The notes below the pieces were generated by a model that saw nothing but the letters and a program-made list of their open reading frames with translations, was not told where the DNA came from and did not search any database. Below, piece by piece: positions 1-6,930 of a stretch of 7,035 bases of DNA. Source of the stretch: Chloroflexota bacterium (lineage in GTDB: Bacteria; Chloroflexota; Anaerolineae; UBA4142); the NCBI GenBank assembly GCA_023380675.1, contig JAMCRS010000346.1, forward strand, positions 1,153 to 8,187. Direction: 5' to 3'. Within the stretch, counting starts at the first letter, position 1. The number at the start of each line of letters is the position of its first letter. The position numbers were made by a program, and so were the translations under genes.

Positions 1-771
1 TTGCCGAACCGCGTCGGAGGGCACTTGCGGCAGCGCCTCGAGCAGTGTCTTGAGCGGCCCGAACGCCCAGCCGTGCAGCGCCTCTTCCAAAAAGGACCGA
101 CTCATCAGGGTCGTATCGGGTAGATACGCGGTGATGGCCGAGGCGAGGGTTCGGAATGCGGCGCGATCAGAGTCATCGCCGGTGCGGAGCGTCACCAGCA
201 TCGCCTGCGCGAAATCGTCGCCGGTGGGTGTGAGGCCGGGCCCCTGTCCGATCAGCTGCCTGAGCATGGCCTGGAGCGTGCTGGCGTCCTGACGCCGCAG
301 CGCATCGGTGAACGCATCCCACGCTTCGGCAAGTGAATCCCAGAATCCGTGTACCTCAGGCAGATTCAGCCCTTCGATCAATTCCGCGAGCTGCTGCATC
401 GCCGTGCGCCGCTCGTCGGCGTTCAACGGCCGACGATTGGGGCGCGGGTCCCACAGCGCGTCGGCATCCCATTGGAGCGCCCCGCCGGGTCCGACGAGAG
501 CGCCGCGCGACGGCGGGAGAAAGCTCGCCTCGTGCGGCGTCTGACCCGATGGCTCGCACTTGACCCGTGTGCCCAACTTCCAGGCCGGCAGCAATGGCAC
601 GACCATGCGGAACGGACCGGGGTTGGCGTTGACGGTGATCCCCCACACCTGGTCGTCTTCTCCGAGCAGCTGCAGCGTCGACTCAAAACGCGCGATCACG
701 CGCGACGTTTGACATTGTTCGAGCCAGAGGGCGAGCGGCTCGCCGATCGATCTCGCTTGGATGACTGTCAT
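1..771 (-). CDS. DUF2877 protein, AllH/YlbF-like (3' end cut by window edge)
   Basis: Reading from the ATG at 771-769, the frame stays open for 257 codons to the first base of the window, so the C-terminus is missing. The clearest signature is GQGPGLTPTGDD at residues 175-186, the glycine-rich motif of the DUF2877 family; the N-terminus (residues 1-60) and the SRSFLEEALHG stretch near 224-234 also look family-like. E. coli YlbF/AllH belongs to this family and is one subunit of the AllFGH complex, assigned as an oxamate carbamoyltransferase in allantoin catabolism. The start lies only 3 bases after the cyclase stop codon, with no clear Shine-Dalgarno, so translation is probably coupled to the cyclase gene. 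Family members are usually about 250-300 residues, so little is likely missing. The substrate is inferred from the family and from the DUF1116 gene upstream; it may not be oxamate here. Confidence 0.85.
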   Translation of the reverse strand, partial: MTVIQARSIGEPLALWLEQCQTSRVIARFESTLQLLGEDDQVWGITVNANPGPFRMVVPLLPAWKLGTRVKCEPSGQTPHEASFLPPSRGALVGPGGALQWDADALWDPRPNRRPLNADERRTAMQQLAELIEGLNLPEVHGFWDSLAEAWDAFTDALRRQDASTLQAMLRQLIGQGPGLTPTGDDFAQAMLVTLRTGDDSDRAAFRTLASAITAYLPDTTLMSRSFLEEALHGWAFGPLKTLLEALPQVPSDAVRQ

Positions 772-774
772 AGG

Positions 775-1554
775 CTAGACGAACGCGACGGCACGGCAGA
801 ACGCCGCCTCGCCTCCTTTGAATTTCCAGGGAAAAGCCCCGAGGGTGATCCGTTTGTTGTGCAGTTCTTTCAGTCCGATGTCGCCGCCAAGGTTTTCCAC
901 GTGGATGCAGTCGTGCGGGAAAAGCGCGTTGTGCGTCAGTTGGTACGCGGATTCAGGAAAAAGCTCGTCGACCTTGTCCGCGCCGAACTTGGACTCGACC
1001 TGCTTGCGGACCTTTTGCCAATGCTCCAGTCCGCCCCGACCGAGAAAACGGCCGATCGGGAGGTTCATCGGGTGGTCCGTCGAGATCATGTCGACGCCCC
1101 AGATGTGGATCTTTTTCTTCAGCAGCCAGTCGCAGATGCTGTGGTGCGGCCCGGGATGCCGGTGAATGTACTTTTCTTCGTCCGCCTCGTCGCTGAGGAA
1201 CGAATAGTTGTGCCAGCCGGTATGGATGAAGAGAATGTCTCCTTCGCGCACCTCAGCCCGCTTCTCGATGTCTTCGGGTCGAAATAGATCGAGCTCGCCG
1301 AGCATATCGCTCAGGTCGACAATGACGCCCGGCCCATAGCACCATTCGATGGGGATCTGGTCGATGGTCTTGCCTTTGGTCACGAAATGCCGCGGGGCAT
1401 CCAGGTGCGTCCCCATGTGGTTGGAGGTCTGGATATACTGCGCGTTGACGCCTTGCTCCGCCTTGCGCTTGATATACTTGACCTCGAACGGTGGATAGAA
1501 CGGCCAGAACGAACAGTCCTGGTTGAGTGGCTGGGAGAGATCGTATATCTTCAT
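775..1554 (-). CDS. Cyclase-family metal-dependent hydrolase (kynurenine formamidase/isatin hydrolase-like)
   Basis: A complete 259-residue protein of the cyclase (PF04199-type) superfamily, which contains kynurenine formamidase KynB and isatin hydrolase; these use bound divalent metal to hydrolyse amide or lactam bonds. The metal-binding signature HMGTHLDAPRHF is at residues 46-57, giving H46, H50, D52 and H56. H208 and E220, 12 residues apart near the C-terminus, are likely the remaining ligands or catalytic pair. DILFIHTGW (106-114) and GVDMISTDHP (153-162) are further family blocks. There is no signal peptide, so it is probably cytoplasmic. The ATG overlaps the stop of the DUF1116 gene (ATGA), and GAGGAG sits 5 bases upstream. 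It lies between the AllG-like and AllH-like genes, which points to a shared pathway with them rather than to tryptophan degradation. Lys-rich segments (for example LLKKKIH near 144-150) set it apart from its neighbours. The family call is firm; the substrate is unknown. Confidence 0.92.
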   Translation of the reverse strand: MKIYDLSQPLNQDCSFWPFYPPFEVKYIKRKAEQGVNAQYIQTSNHMGTHLDAPRHFVTKGKTIDQIPIEWCYGPGVIVDLSDMLGELDLFRPEDIEKRAEVREGDILFIHTGWHNYSFLSDEADEEKYIHRHPGPHHSICDWLLKKKIHIWGVDMISTDHPMNLPIGRFLGRGGLEHWQKVRKQVESKFGADKVDELFPESAYQLTHNALFPHDCIHVENLGGDIGLKELHNKRITLGAFPWKFKGGEAAFCRAVAFV

Positions 1555-2825
1555 CGGGTCTCCTCGTTAGAGTTGTCTGCAGCTTGCGCCTGCTCCGCGA
1601 AGGCAAGCAGCGCCTGTTCAAAGCACGCCATGGGAGGACGGACCAGACCGGCGCCGATCTGGCCGACGCCGGCGTCCTTGTGCGCGATGCCGGTATTGAC
1701 GCGCGGCGTGATCCCCTTTTCGACCACCTTGCGAATATCGATGCCGACCGGCGTGCCGCGGAAACCGAGATAGGGCACGGTAAAGTACTGATGCTCGGCG
1801 AACGTGATCTCGTACATTTCCAGAGTCGCATTGATCGCGTCCTGCGGCGTGCCGCTCACGAAATTGACGACGGCCGGCGCCGCGGCCATCGCGAACCCGC
1901 CGATGCCGGCGGTCTCGGTGATCGTACTGTCGCCAATGTCAGGATTCGCGTCCTGCGCCTGAAACCCGGGGAAATAGAGCCCGACCGGAACGTCGGCCGG
2001 CGCGGTGAACCATCGGTCGCCGAGGCCGCCGACGCGAATCCCAAAGTCGGTACCGTTCCGCGCCATCGCGGTCACGATGGTGCTGTCGGCGATTCCGTGC
2101 GCCGCGTCTGCCATTGCCTTGCAAGAGGCCATGACCGGATTCAGGCTCGTAAGCGCCGTATCGCCCATAAAGCGGAGGACGTCCTCCAGCGTCGTCCCGG
2201 CCGCGGACCTGGCCGATCGCGCCAGATAGGGCGCGAGCGAGCGCAGGAAGAGGATCGAGCCGGCCTTGAGCCGGTTATGTCCTTCGTCTCCCATATGGAG
2301 CGCTTCCGCGATCAGCGCCTTGATGTCGACGCCGCCGCTTGCATCGATCGCGTCGGCGAGCAGCGGCGCCATAACGTCGTTCATCCATCTAAGCCGGGTC
2401 AGAACGTCCTCGCCGTAGGCGCCGTAGCGCAAGACCTTGCCGTACCCTTCGTTCAAGCCTGAGTAGGCGCGATTCCCGTGCGTCTTGTTCTCTACGACGT
2501 AAACCGCCATCGACGGGGAGATCACGCCGGCCATCGGACCCACCGCTCCGTGAGCGTGACACGAATCGAATCGCACGGCGCCGCGCTCGACCAGGCTGAC
2601 TGCGTCCCCTTTGGAAGCGGCGCGCCCTTCGAAAATCAGCGCGCCGATCACGGCGCCGCGCAGCGGTCCGGACATCCGGTCCCAGACAATGGGAGGGCCG
2701 GCGTGCAGCAGCAGATCGTCCTGCATCCCCGGGATGACATCCTTCGCTTTTCCGATCCCGATCAGGACCGGCCGCGCTTGCATCATCCTCTCGACCGCCT
2801 GGGCGTTCGCCTGGTCAATGTTCAT
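1551..2825 (-). CDS. DUF1116 protein, AllG/YlbE-like
   Basis: A complete 424-residue protein of the DUF1116 family (E. coli YlbE/AllG, YahG). Typical blocks are FDSCHAHGAVGPMAGVISPS (about residues 106-125) followed by a MAVYVVENKTHGNRAYS-type segment, then LNEGYGKVLRYGAYGEDVL, and a glycine-rich C-terminal half. In E. coli, AllG works with AllF (FdrA) and AllH (YlbF) as the heteromeric oxamate carbamoyltransferase that exchanges oxalurate and carbamoyl phosphate. The DUF2877 (AllH-like) gene two genes downstream supports an analogous complex here. AllF is not in the window. The ATG at 2825 has AAGGAG 8 bases upstream, and the gene begins 13 bases after the MOSC stop. Its 3' end overlaps the cyclase start by 4 bases. 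No signal peptide or membrane segment is evident. The family is clear; the reaction is transferred from E. coli and could differ. Confidence 0.9.
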   Translation of the reverse strand: MNIDQANAQAVERMMQARPVLIGIGKAKDVIPGMQDDLLLHAGPPIVWDRMSGPLRGAVIGALIFEGRAASKGDAVSLVERGAVRFDSCHAHGAVGPMAGVISPSMAVYVVENKTHGNRAYSGLNEGYGKVLRYGAYGEDVLTRLRWMNDVMAPLLADAIDASGGVDIKALIAEALHMGDEGHNRLKAGSILFLRSLAPYLARSARSAAGTTLEDVLRFMGDTALTSLNPVMASCKAMADAAHGIADSTIVTAMARNGTDFGIRVGGLGDRWFTAPADVPVGLYFPGFQAQDANPDIGDSTITETAGIGGFAMAAAPAVVNFVSGTPQDAINATLEMYEITFAEHQYFTVPYLGFRGTPVGIDIRKVVEKGITPRVNTGIAHKDAGVGQIGAGLVRPPMACFEQALLAFAEQAQAADNSNEETR

Positions 2826-2833
2826 TCGGCCTG

Positions 2834-2839
2834 CTCCTT
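2834..2839 (-). promoter_or_regulatory. Ribosome binding site of the DUF1116 gene
   Basis: AAGGAG on the minus strand, 8 bases before the ATG at 2825. Its first base is also the last base of the MOSC stop codon. It is the strongest and best-spaced Shine-Dalgarno in the window and fixes the DUF1116 start. Confidence 0.7.
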
Positions 2840-3312
2840 CAGTCCACCAATGTGAGCGGGTCGCCGATGTATATGTGGCCTGGCTGCAGCACGCGCGCGT
2901 AGACGCGGGACCAGCCGGGGTTGAGCTTGTGGGAGATCCGCTCGTAATGACCCTCGAGGAAGGAGGCGCTGATCGTCGTGCACGGCGACGTGTACCGCGT
3001 CACCTCTACCAGAATGTCCTTGCCGATGCGTAGCCGCACGCCCGGCGCCATCTTGTCCCAGTCCAGACCCACGGTCGTAACGTTCTCGCCGAGCGAACCA
3101 GGAAAGAGCGGATGCCCTTCGGCTTGCAACGCCAGAATGCGTTCGAGGGAGTAGAGGCAGAGCGCGCGCTCGGGACCGCCGTGTTCTTCGGGGTTCGCCA
3201 CGCGGCTGCCGACGATGCCTTGGACGCCCACCTCAGCCTCGCGCAAAGCGAGCTTGGGCACTCCTCCTTCTTTGGATGCATTGATTTGAAAAATACGCGG
3301 TCTCTGGCTCAT
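2839..3312 (-). CDS. MOSC-domain protein (Moco sulfurase C-terminal-like)
   Basis: A 157-residue single-domain MOSC protein. It opens with IFQINASKEGGVPK (residues 7-20), the start typical of small YiiM-like MOSC proteins, continues through HGGPERALCLYS (about 44-55) and SLGENVTT (73-80), and carries the conserved cysteine C111 in TRYTSPCTTIS. MOSC domains occur in Moco sulfurases and mARC-type enzymes, and the conserved cysteine is thought to handle sulfur or molybdenum cofactor. The ATG at 3312-3310 overlaps the stop of the Mo hydroxylase large subunit (ATGA). This coupling suggests a maturation role, such as sulfurating the cofactor of that hydroxylase, but that is inferred. The same frame stays open upstream to 5298 because of the broken large subunit; the family-like N-terminus and ATGA overlap argue for a separate protein starting at 3312. 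Confidence 0.9.
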   Translation of the reverse strand: MSQRPRIFQINASKEGGVPKLALREAEVGVQGIVGSRVANPEEHGGPERALCLYSLERILALQAEGHPLFPGSLGENVTTVGLDWDKMAPGVRLRIGKDILVEVTRYTSPCTTISASFLEGHYERISHKLNPGWSRVYARVLQPGHIYIGDPLTLVD

Positions 3313-3314
3313 TT

Positions 3315-3328
3315 CTCCTTTTTCCCTT
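3315..3328 (-). promoter_or_regulatory. Candidate ribosome binding site of the MOSC gene
   Basis: Purine-rich stretch in the last codons of the large subunit. It contains AAGGAG only 2 bases from the MOSC ATG, and an AAAGGGAA about 10 bases away that is better spaced. Together with the ATGA overlap it supports internal initiation at 3312. Confidence 0.5.
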
Positions 3329-4956
3329 TCGCCTCTTGGATCAGCTCGAACAGCCGATTGGGCGAGATTGGAATTTCCAGTATCTCGACGCCAAGATCTG
3401 CCAGTGCGTCTTCCACCGCCTGCGCGAAGAGTGCGCCGACCGGGATAGCGCCGGCTTCGCCGGCGCCCTTGACGCCCAGGGGATTCCACGGCGACGGCGT
3501 TTCGACGTGTCCGATATCCATGCGCGGGATCTCCATTGCGGTCGGCAGCAGATAATCCATGAACGACCCGCTCAGGAGCTGACCGTTCTCGTCGTATACG
3601 ATCTGTTCGTAGTACGAGTTGCCGATCCCCTGGGCGACGCCGCCGTGCACCTGACCTTCGAGGATCATCGGATTGATGACTTTGCCGCAGTCGTGGACGA
3701 CGACGTACTTGACGATGCGAATTTCCATCGTCTCCGGATCGACCTCGACGATCATCGCGTGAGCGCCGTTGGAGGTGACCCCGCTTTGCGGACCGAAATA
3801 TCGCGTCGCCTCCAGCCCCGGCTCGGTATTCGGCTTGACGGCGCCGCGCAGCGGGTTGGCCTTGGTGGCCAGCTCGCCCAGGGAGATTCCCTTCCGGGCC
3901 ATGTCCTTGAGCTGGACGCGTCCGCCAACCATCTCGAGGTCCCCTTCGTAGACGTCCAGCACCTCGGCTGCCAGCGCGAGCGCCTTTTCGCGCACTGCCC
4001 TGGCGGCTTCGTTGACGGCATTGCCGGCGACGACGGCGCCGCGGCTGGCAAACGTGCCGGTCCCCCAGTTGAATTCCCCCGTATCGCCCGTGACGATCCG
4101 AACGTCCCGTACGTCCACGCCAAGCTGATCGGCAGCCACCTGCGCAAACGACGTGTAATGCCCCTGCCCCTGAGTGCCGACGCCGGTGGCGACCGTTACT
4201 TTGCCGGTCGGCTCGACGTGAACGCGAGCGCCTTCGTAGGGGCCGATGCCGGTCCCCTCCACGTAACAGACAAGCCCGATCCCAACGTGCTTGCCTTGCT
4301 CGCGCTGGCTCGGCTGTTCGGCGGCAATAAAGCGGTCGTAGTCGATCATCTCCTTGGCCTTGGACAGCACCTCTGGGTAGTTGCCGCTGTCGTACTGGAG
4401 CGGCGCAAAGTCCTGATAGATGATCTCGTTGCCGTAGGGGAACTCGTGCGGCTGGATCAGATTGCGTTTGCGGATCTCGGTCCGGTCCAGGCCCAGCTCC
4501 TTTGCGCCCAGGTCGAGCAGGCGTTCCATCACGAACACTCCGTGCGGACGGCCGGCGCCTCGATAGGGACTGACGATCGTCTTGTTGGTATAGACGGCGA
4601 CGAACTCGGAGTGATAGTTCGGCACTTTGTACATCCCGAGAAGCGTGCACTGTGCGTTGAGCGGCACCGTCAGGCCGTACGGCATGTAGGCGCCCGTGTC
4701 GTACATAAAGCTGTCCCGAACCGCGAGGATTTTGCCGGTCTTGCTCAACGCGATCGCGGCGTCGTGAATCTGCTCGCGCTCGTGGTTCATCGCGACGAAA
4801 TTCTCCCGGCGGTCCTCGAGCCACTTGACGGGGCGGCCGAGCTGCATCGCCGCCCACGGGACCAGCAGTTCTTCCGGGTAGAACATCATGATCTTGGGAC
4901 CGAACCCGCCGCCAATGAACGGAGCGATCACGCGAATCTGGCTTTCGGACAATCCC

Positions 4957-4969
4957 AACCGGCTCGCCC
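4957..4969 (-). other. Deletion/frameshift junction in the large subunit
   Basis: Here the minus strand can be read as G-E-P-V in the upstream frame (end of the hammerhead domain) and as A-S-R-L-G in the downstream frame (start of the block before SESQIRV). Both readings fit the protein family, so the remaining bases could represent either end of a short direct repeat. The bases lost would have to number 3n+2 to bring the two frames together. Confidence 0.7.
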
Positions 4970-5319
4970 ACGTGGCGGACCTTGTCGCGCGCCAGGGGGA
5001 CCTGTGTCCGATCGTTGAACGCGTGCAGCTTTTTGACCGGCGGCGGGGCCACCAGCAGCGGACCGGGCTGCCAGTAGTCGCCGAGGTCCGCCGCGGTATA
5101 GACTGCCTTGACGCCGGGTCGCCGGCGGGCGCGGGCCGCGTCGACTCGTAGCAGCCGCGCGTGGGCGTGGCTGCTGCGCAGAAAAGCGACGTGCAGCATT
5201 CCCGGCAGGTCGACGTCGTCGACGAACACGGCGTGGCCGGTCAGTAGGCGGGGATCTTCATTGCGCGTGACGCGCTCGCCAAAATACCGGGTGGTCATGG
5301 TTTTGAGGCTCGTCCCCCA

Positions 5320-5718
5320 TCAACTCTTGCCTTGAAGTTTGAGCGCCGCGGAATTGATACAATAGCGCAGGCCGGTGGGCTGGGGCCCATCGTCGAAGAC
5401 GTGGCCCAGGTGCGCGCCGCATCGGCTGCACTGGACCTCGACGCGCCTCATCCCGAAACTCGTGTCCTCTTCGGTCTCGACGTCTTCTTTCGATATGGGC
5501 GCCCAGAAGCTGGGCCAACCCGAGCCCGACTCGAACTTGGTGTCCGAATCAAAGAGCTCTTGCCCACAGCACACGCAGCGAAAAGTGCCTGACTCGTGCG
5601 AATTCCAGTATTCGCCCGTGAACGCCCGCTCGGTCCCCTTTTCGCGAGTCACGTGATATTGCTGCGGAGTCAACTGGCTTCGCCATTCTTGTTCCGTCTT
5701 GTCCACTTTGTCTTTCAT
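5320..5718 (-). CDS. msrB: Peptide-methionine (R)-S-oxide reductase MsrB
   Basis: A complete 132-residue single-domain MsrB (SelR). It reduces the R-epimer of methionine sulfoxide in proteins back to methionine, usually with thioredoxin as electron donor. The structural zinc site is formed by C48/C51 (CVCCG) and C97/C100 (CSRCG). The active-site block is RYCINSAAL, with C120 as the catalytic cysteine and R118 and N122 beside it. [11 protein letters not shown] (65-75) and [10 protein letters not shown] (103-112) are the other conserved blocks. There is no signal peptide, so it is cytoplasmic. ATG 5718 overlaps the DUF2461 stop (ATGA), with GAGGG 9 bases upstream. It ends 21 bases before the large-subunit start. 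Its place between hydroxylase subunits is unusual; it might protect the oxidant-generating enzyme or simply be a chance insertion. Identification is very secure. Confidence 0.97.
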   Translation of the reverse strand: MKDKVDKTEQEWRSQLTPQQYHVTREKGTERAFTGEYWNSHESGTFRCVCCGQELFDSDTKFESGSGWPSFWAPISKEDVETEEDTSFGMRRVEVQCSRCGAHLGHVFDDGPQPTGLRYCINSAALKLQGKS

Positions 5719-6392
5719 TTCGTTTTTCCCTCTACTTGATTGAGATAATCCAGGAACGGCTTGAGCGCCTTGCCGGCCTTGACGACGTGGGCCAAGAGTC
5801 GGTCCGACGTGACCAGGGTGTCCGGGAGGCTATGGCTGGCGACGATTTGTTTGAGCCTGAGCAGATCGATCTCCGGATGGTCACGCGCGTAACCTTGCGG
5901 CGCGGTCTTCAATCGAACTCCCTCGATCGCACCGAAATAGTGGATAAACTCTTTGGCGCCGACGACGCGCTTGAACTCACGCGCGCGGCGGTCGATCGCG
6001 CGGCGAAACGCGTCCAACTGAGCCGTCGATGGCATGTACAAGCCGCCGGCAATCAGGCTTGCATCATCCGGCGCGATGTGCAAATAGTAGCCGAGCATGT
6101 CAGATTTGCGGCCGCCGCATGCAACGTTCGCCGCGAAATGCATTTTGTACGGCGACTTGTCCTTTGAAAAACGGACATCGCGATTGATTCGATACAAGCA
6201 CGCGTCAGCCTTGAGGTCGCCAAAATCCTCGATCGACCTGAGCTCGGCGATAAAGGCGTCTACCAGAGCCTCGAAACTCGCCTTGGCCCGTTCGTACTCG
6301 CGACGATGCTGCTCGAACCAAGGCCGTTCATTGTGCGTCTTTAATGCCCGCAGGAATTCGAGTGCAGGCGCCAGATCGAAAGACGATTTCAC
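5715..6392 (-). CDS. DUF2461 family protein
   Basis: A 225-residue protein starting with GTG at 6392-6390. It belongs to the DUF2461 family, shown by [14 protein letters not shown] (17-30), the hallmark [13 protein letters not shown] (71-83), and the GGLYMPS block (116-122) preceded by YYLHIAPDD. The biochemical function of the family is not established. The GTG is chosen because it begins just before the family-like [13 protein letters not shown] start and overlaps the small-subunit stop by 4 bases (GTGA). A longer reading from 6722 would run through the small-subunit gene, and its extra arginine-rich residues are a shadow. The 3' end overlaps the msrB start by 4 bases, so it is coupled on both sides. 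No signal peptide or transmembrane segment is seen. Its presence inside a hydroxylase operon does not by itself say what it does. Confidence 0.9.
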   Translation of the reverse strand: MKSSFDLAPALEFLRALKTHNERPWFEQHRREYERAKASFEALVDAFIAELRSIEDFGDLKADACLYRINRDVRFSKDKSPYKMHFAANVACGGRKSDMLGYYLHIAPDDASLIAGGLYMPSTAQLDAFRRAIDRRAREFKRVVGAKEFIHYFGAIEGVRLKTAPQGYARDHPEIDLLRLKQIVASHSLPDTLVTSDRLLAHVVKAGKALKPFLDYLNQVEGKTK

Positions 6393-6907
6393 GCCACGCC
6401 GCCATCGGCGATCCCGCCCGCGGCGTCCCCGCGCCGATCGTTCCGTTTTGCCGCGAGCAAGACCGCGTCGACGATGTTCTGGTAGCCGGTGCATCGACAG
6501 AGATTGCCGGAGATCGCTGCGCGGACGTCCTCTTCGGTCGGGTCCGGGACCAGCTCGAGAAAACGGACCAGCGTCATCAACAGTCCGGGCGTGCAAAAGC
6601 CGCACTGCAAGCCGTGCGCGTCTCGAAAGGCCGACTGGAGCGGGTGTAAATTGGACTCGCCGCCGAGGCCTTCGACGGTCGTGACCGCATGGCCGTCTGC
6701 CTGTACGGCAAAGATCAGGCACGATCGCATCGGCTCGCCGTCAAATAGAGCGGTACACGCCCCGCACACGCCGTGCTCGCATCCCACGTGCGTGCCGGTC
6801 AAGCCCGCCTCGTGCCGAATGAAATCGCTCAACAGCAAGCGCGGCTCTACGCTGCGTGTAAAGACATTGCCGTTGATGGTAACGCGGACAGCCGGGTTAT
6901 CCGTCAT
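6389..6907 (-). CDS. Molybdenum hydroxylase small subunit, two [2Fe-2S] clusters (CoxS-like)
   Basis: A complete 172-residue iron-sulfur subunit of the xanthine oxidase/CO dehydrogenase family; it passes electrons from the molybdenum centre in the large subunit to FAD. The N-terminal plant-ferredoxin-like cluster uses C43, C48, C51 (GCEHGVCGAC) and C63. The C-terminal helical domain cluster uses C102, C105 (QCGFCTPG), C137 and C139 (GNLCRCTGY). All eight ligands are present. The last 18 or so residues, rich in Gly, Ala and Asp, are a tail with no recognisable motif. ATG 6907 has AGGGG 4 bases upstream and lies 23 bases after the stop of the FAD subunit, giving the usual M-S order. The expected next gene would be the large subunit, but DUF2461 and msrB intervene. 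The identification is firm; the substrate cannot be told from this subunit. Confidence 0.97.
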   Translation of the reverse strand: MTDNPAVRVTINGNVFTRSVEPRLLLSDFIRHEAGLTGTHVGCEHGVCGACTALFDGEPMRSCLIFAVQADGHAVTTVEGLGGESNLHPLQSAFRDAHGLQCGFCTPGLLMTLVRFLELVPDPTEEDVRAAISGNLCRCTGYQNIVDAVLLAAKRNDRRGDAAGGIADGGVA

Positions 6908-6930
6908 AGTGCCCCTGATTCAGCGTTGGT

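Larger units (their letters stand above)
3309..5298 (-). pseudogene. Molybdenum hydroxylase large (Moco-binding) subunit, broken by internal deletion and frameshift
   Basis: The gene starts at ATG 5298 with the typical MTTRYFGERVTRNEDPRLLTG-type N-terminus and follows the hammerhead domain to VGEPV (residues 110-114, near 4957). The homologous sequence then resumes in another frame as LGLSESQIRVIAPFIGGGFG and continues for about 550 residues to the TGA at 3311-3309. The second part contains GGGFGPK, PYRGAGRPHG, GTQGQGHYTSFAQVAADQLG and GVKGAGEAGAIPV, whose Glu is the family's catalytic base. Full-length relatives have about 110-150 more residues between these blocks, so a stretch including part of the first Moco-binding region is gone and the frame has shifted. 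The Cys-containing AYRCSFR loop of form I CO dehydrogenase is absent, and Ile rather than Glu follows GGGFGPK, unlike xanthine dehydrogenase. The best label is a CoxL-like hydroxylase of unknown substrate. It is non-functional as written unless the assembly is wrong. Confidence 0.88.

Noticed and set aside
356..686. Two short minus-strand open frames in the left region (356-646 and 423-686)
   Set aside because: Both are out-of-frame readings within the DUF2877 gene, whose own frame is open from 771 to 1 and has the family motif.
349..1287. Plus-strand open frame of 312 codons across the DUF2877 and cyclase genes
   Set aside because: Antisense shadow: it crosses two well-supported minus-strand genes and shows no recognisable family sequence.
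1527..2462. Plus-strand open frame of 311 codons opposite the DUF1116 gene
   Set aside because: Arg- and Asp-rich antisense translation without motifs; the minus-strand DUF1116 product is unmistakable.
3336..5018. Long plus-strand open frame (560 codons) antisense to the large subunit
   Set aside because: It is the mirror of a codon-biased GC-rich gene; the translation is rich in Asp, His, Arg and Val with no domain motif, while the minus strand carries clear Mo hydroxylase motifs.
6393..6722. N-terminal extension of the DUF2461 protein starting at 6722
   Set aside because: The added residues are arginine-rich and lie wholly within the small-subunit gene in another frame; the family-like sequence begins at the GTG at 6392.
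6908..6930. Possible promoter before the small subunit
   Set aside because: The 23 bases between the FAD-subunit stop and the small-subunit start hold only a weak ribosome binding site; there is no room for or sign of -35/-10 boxes.
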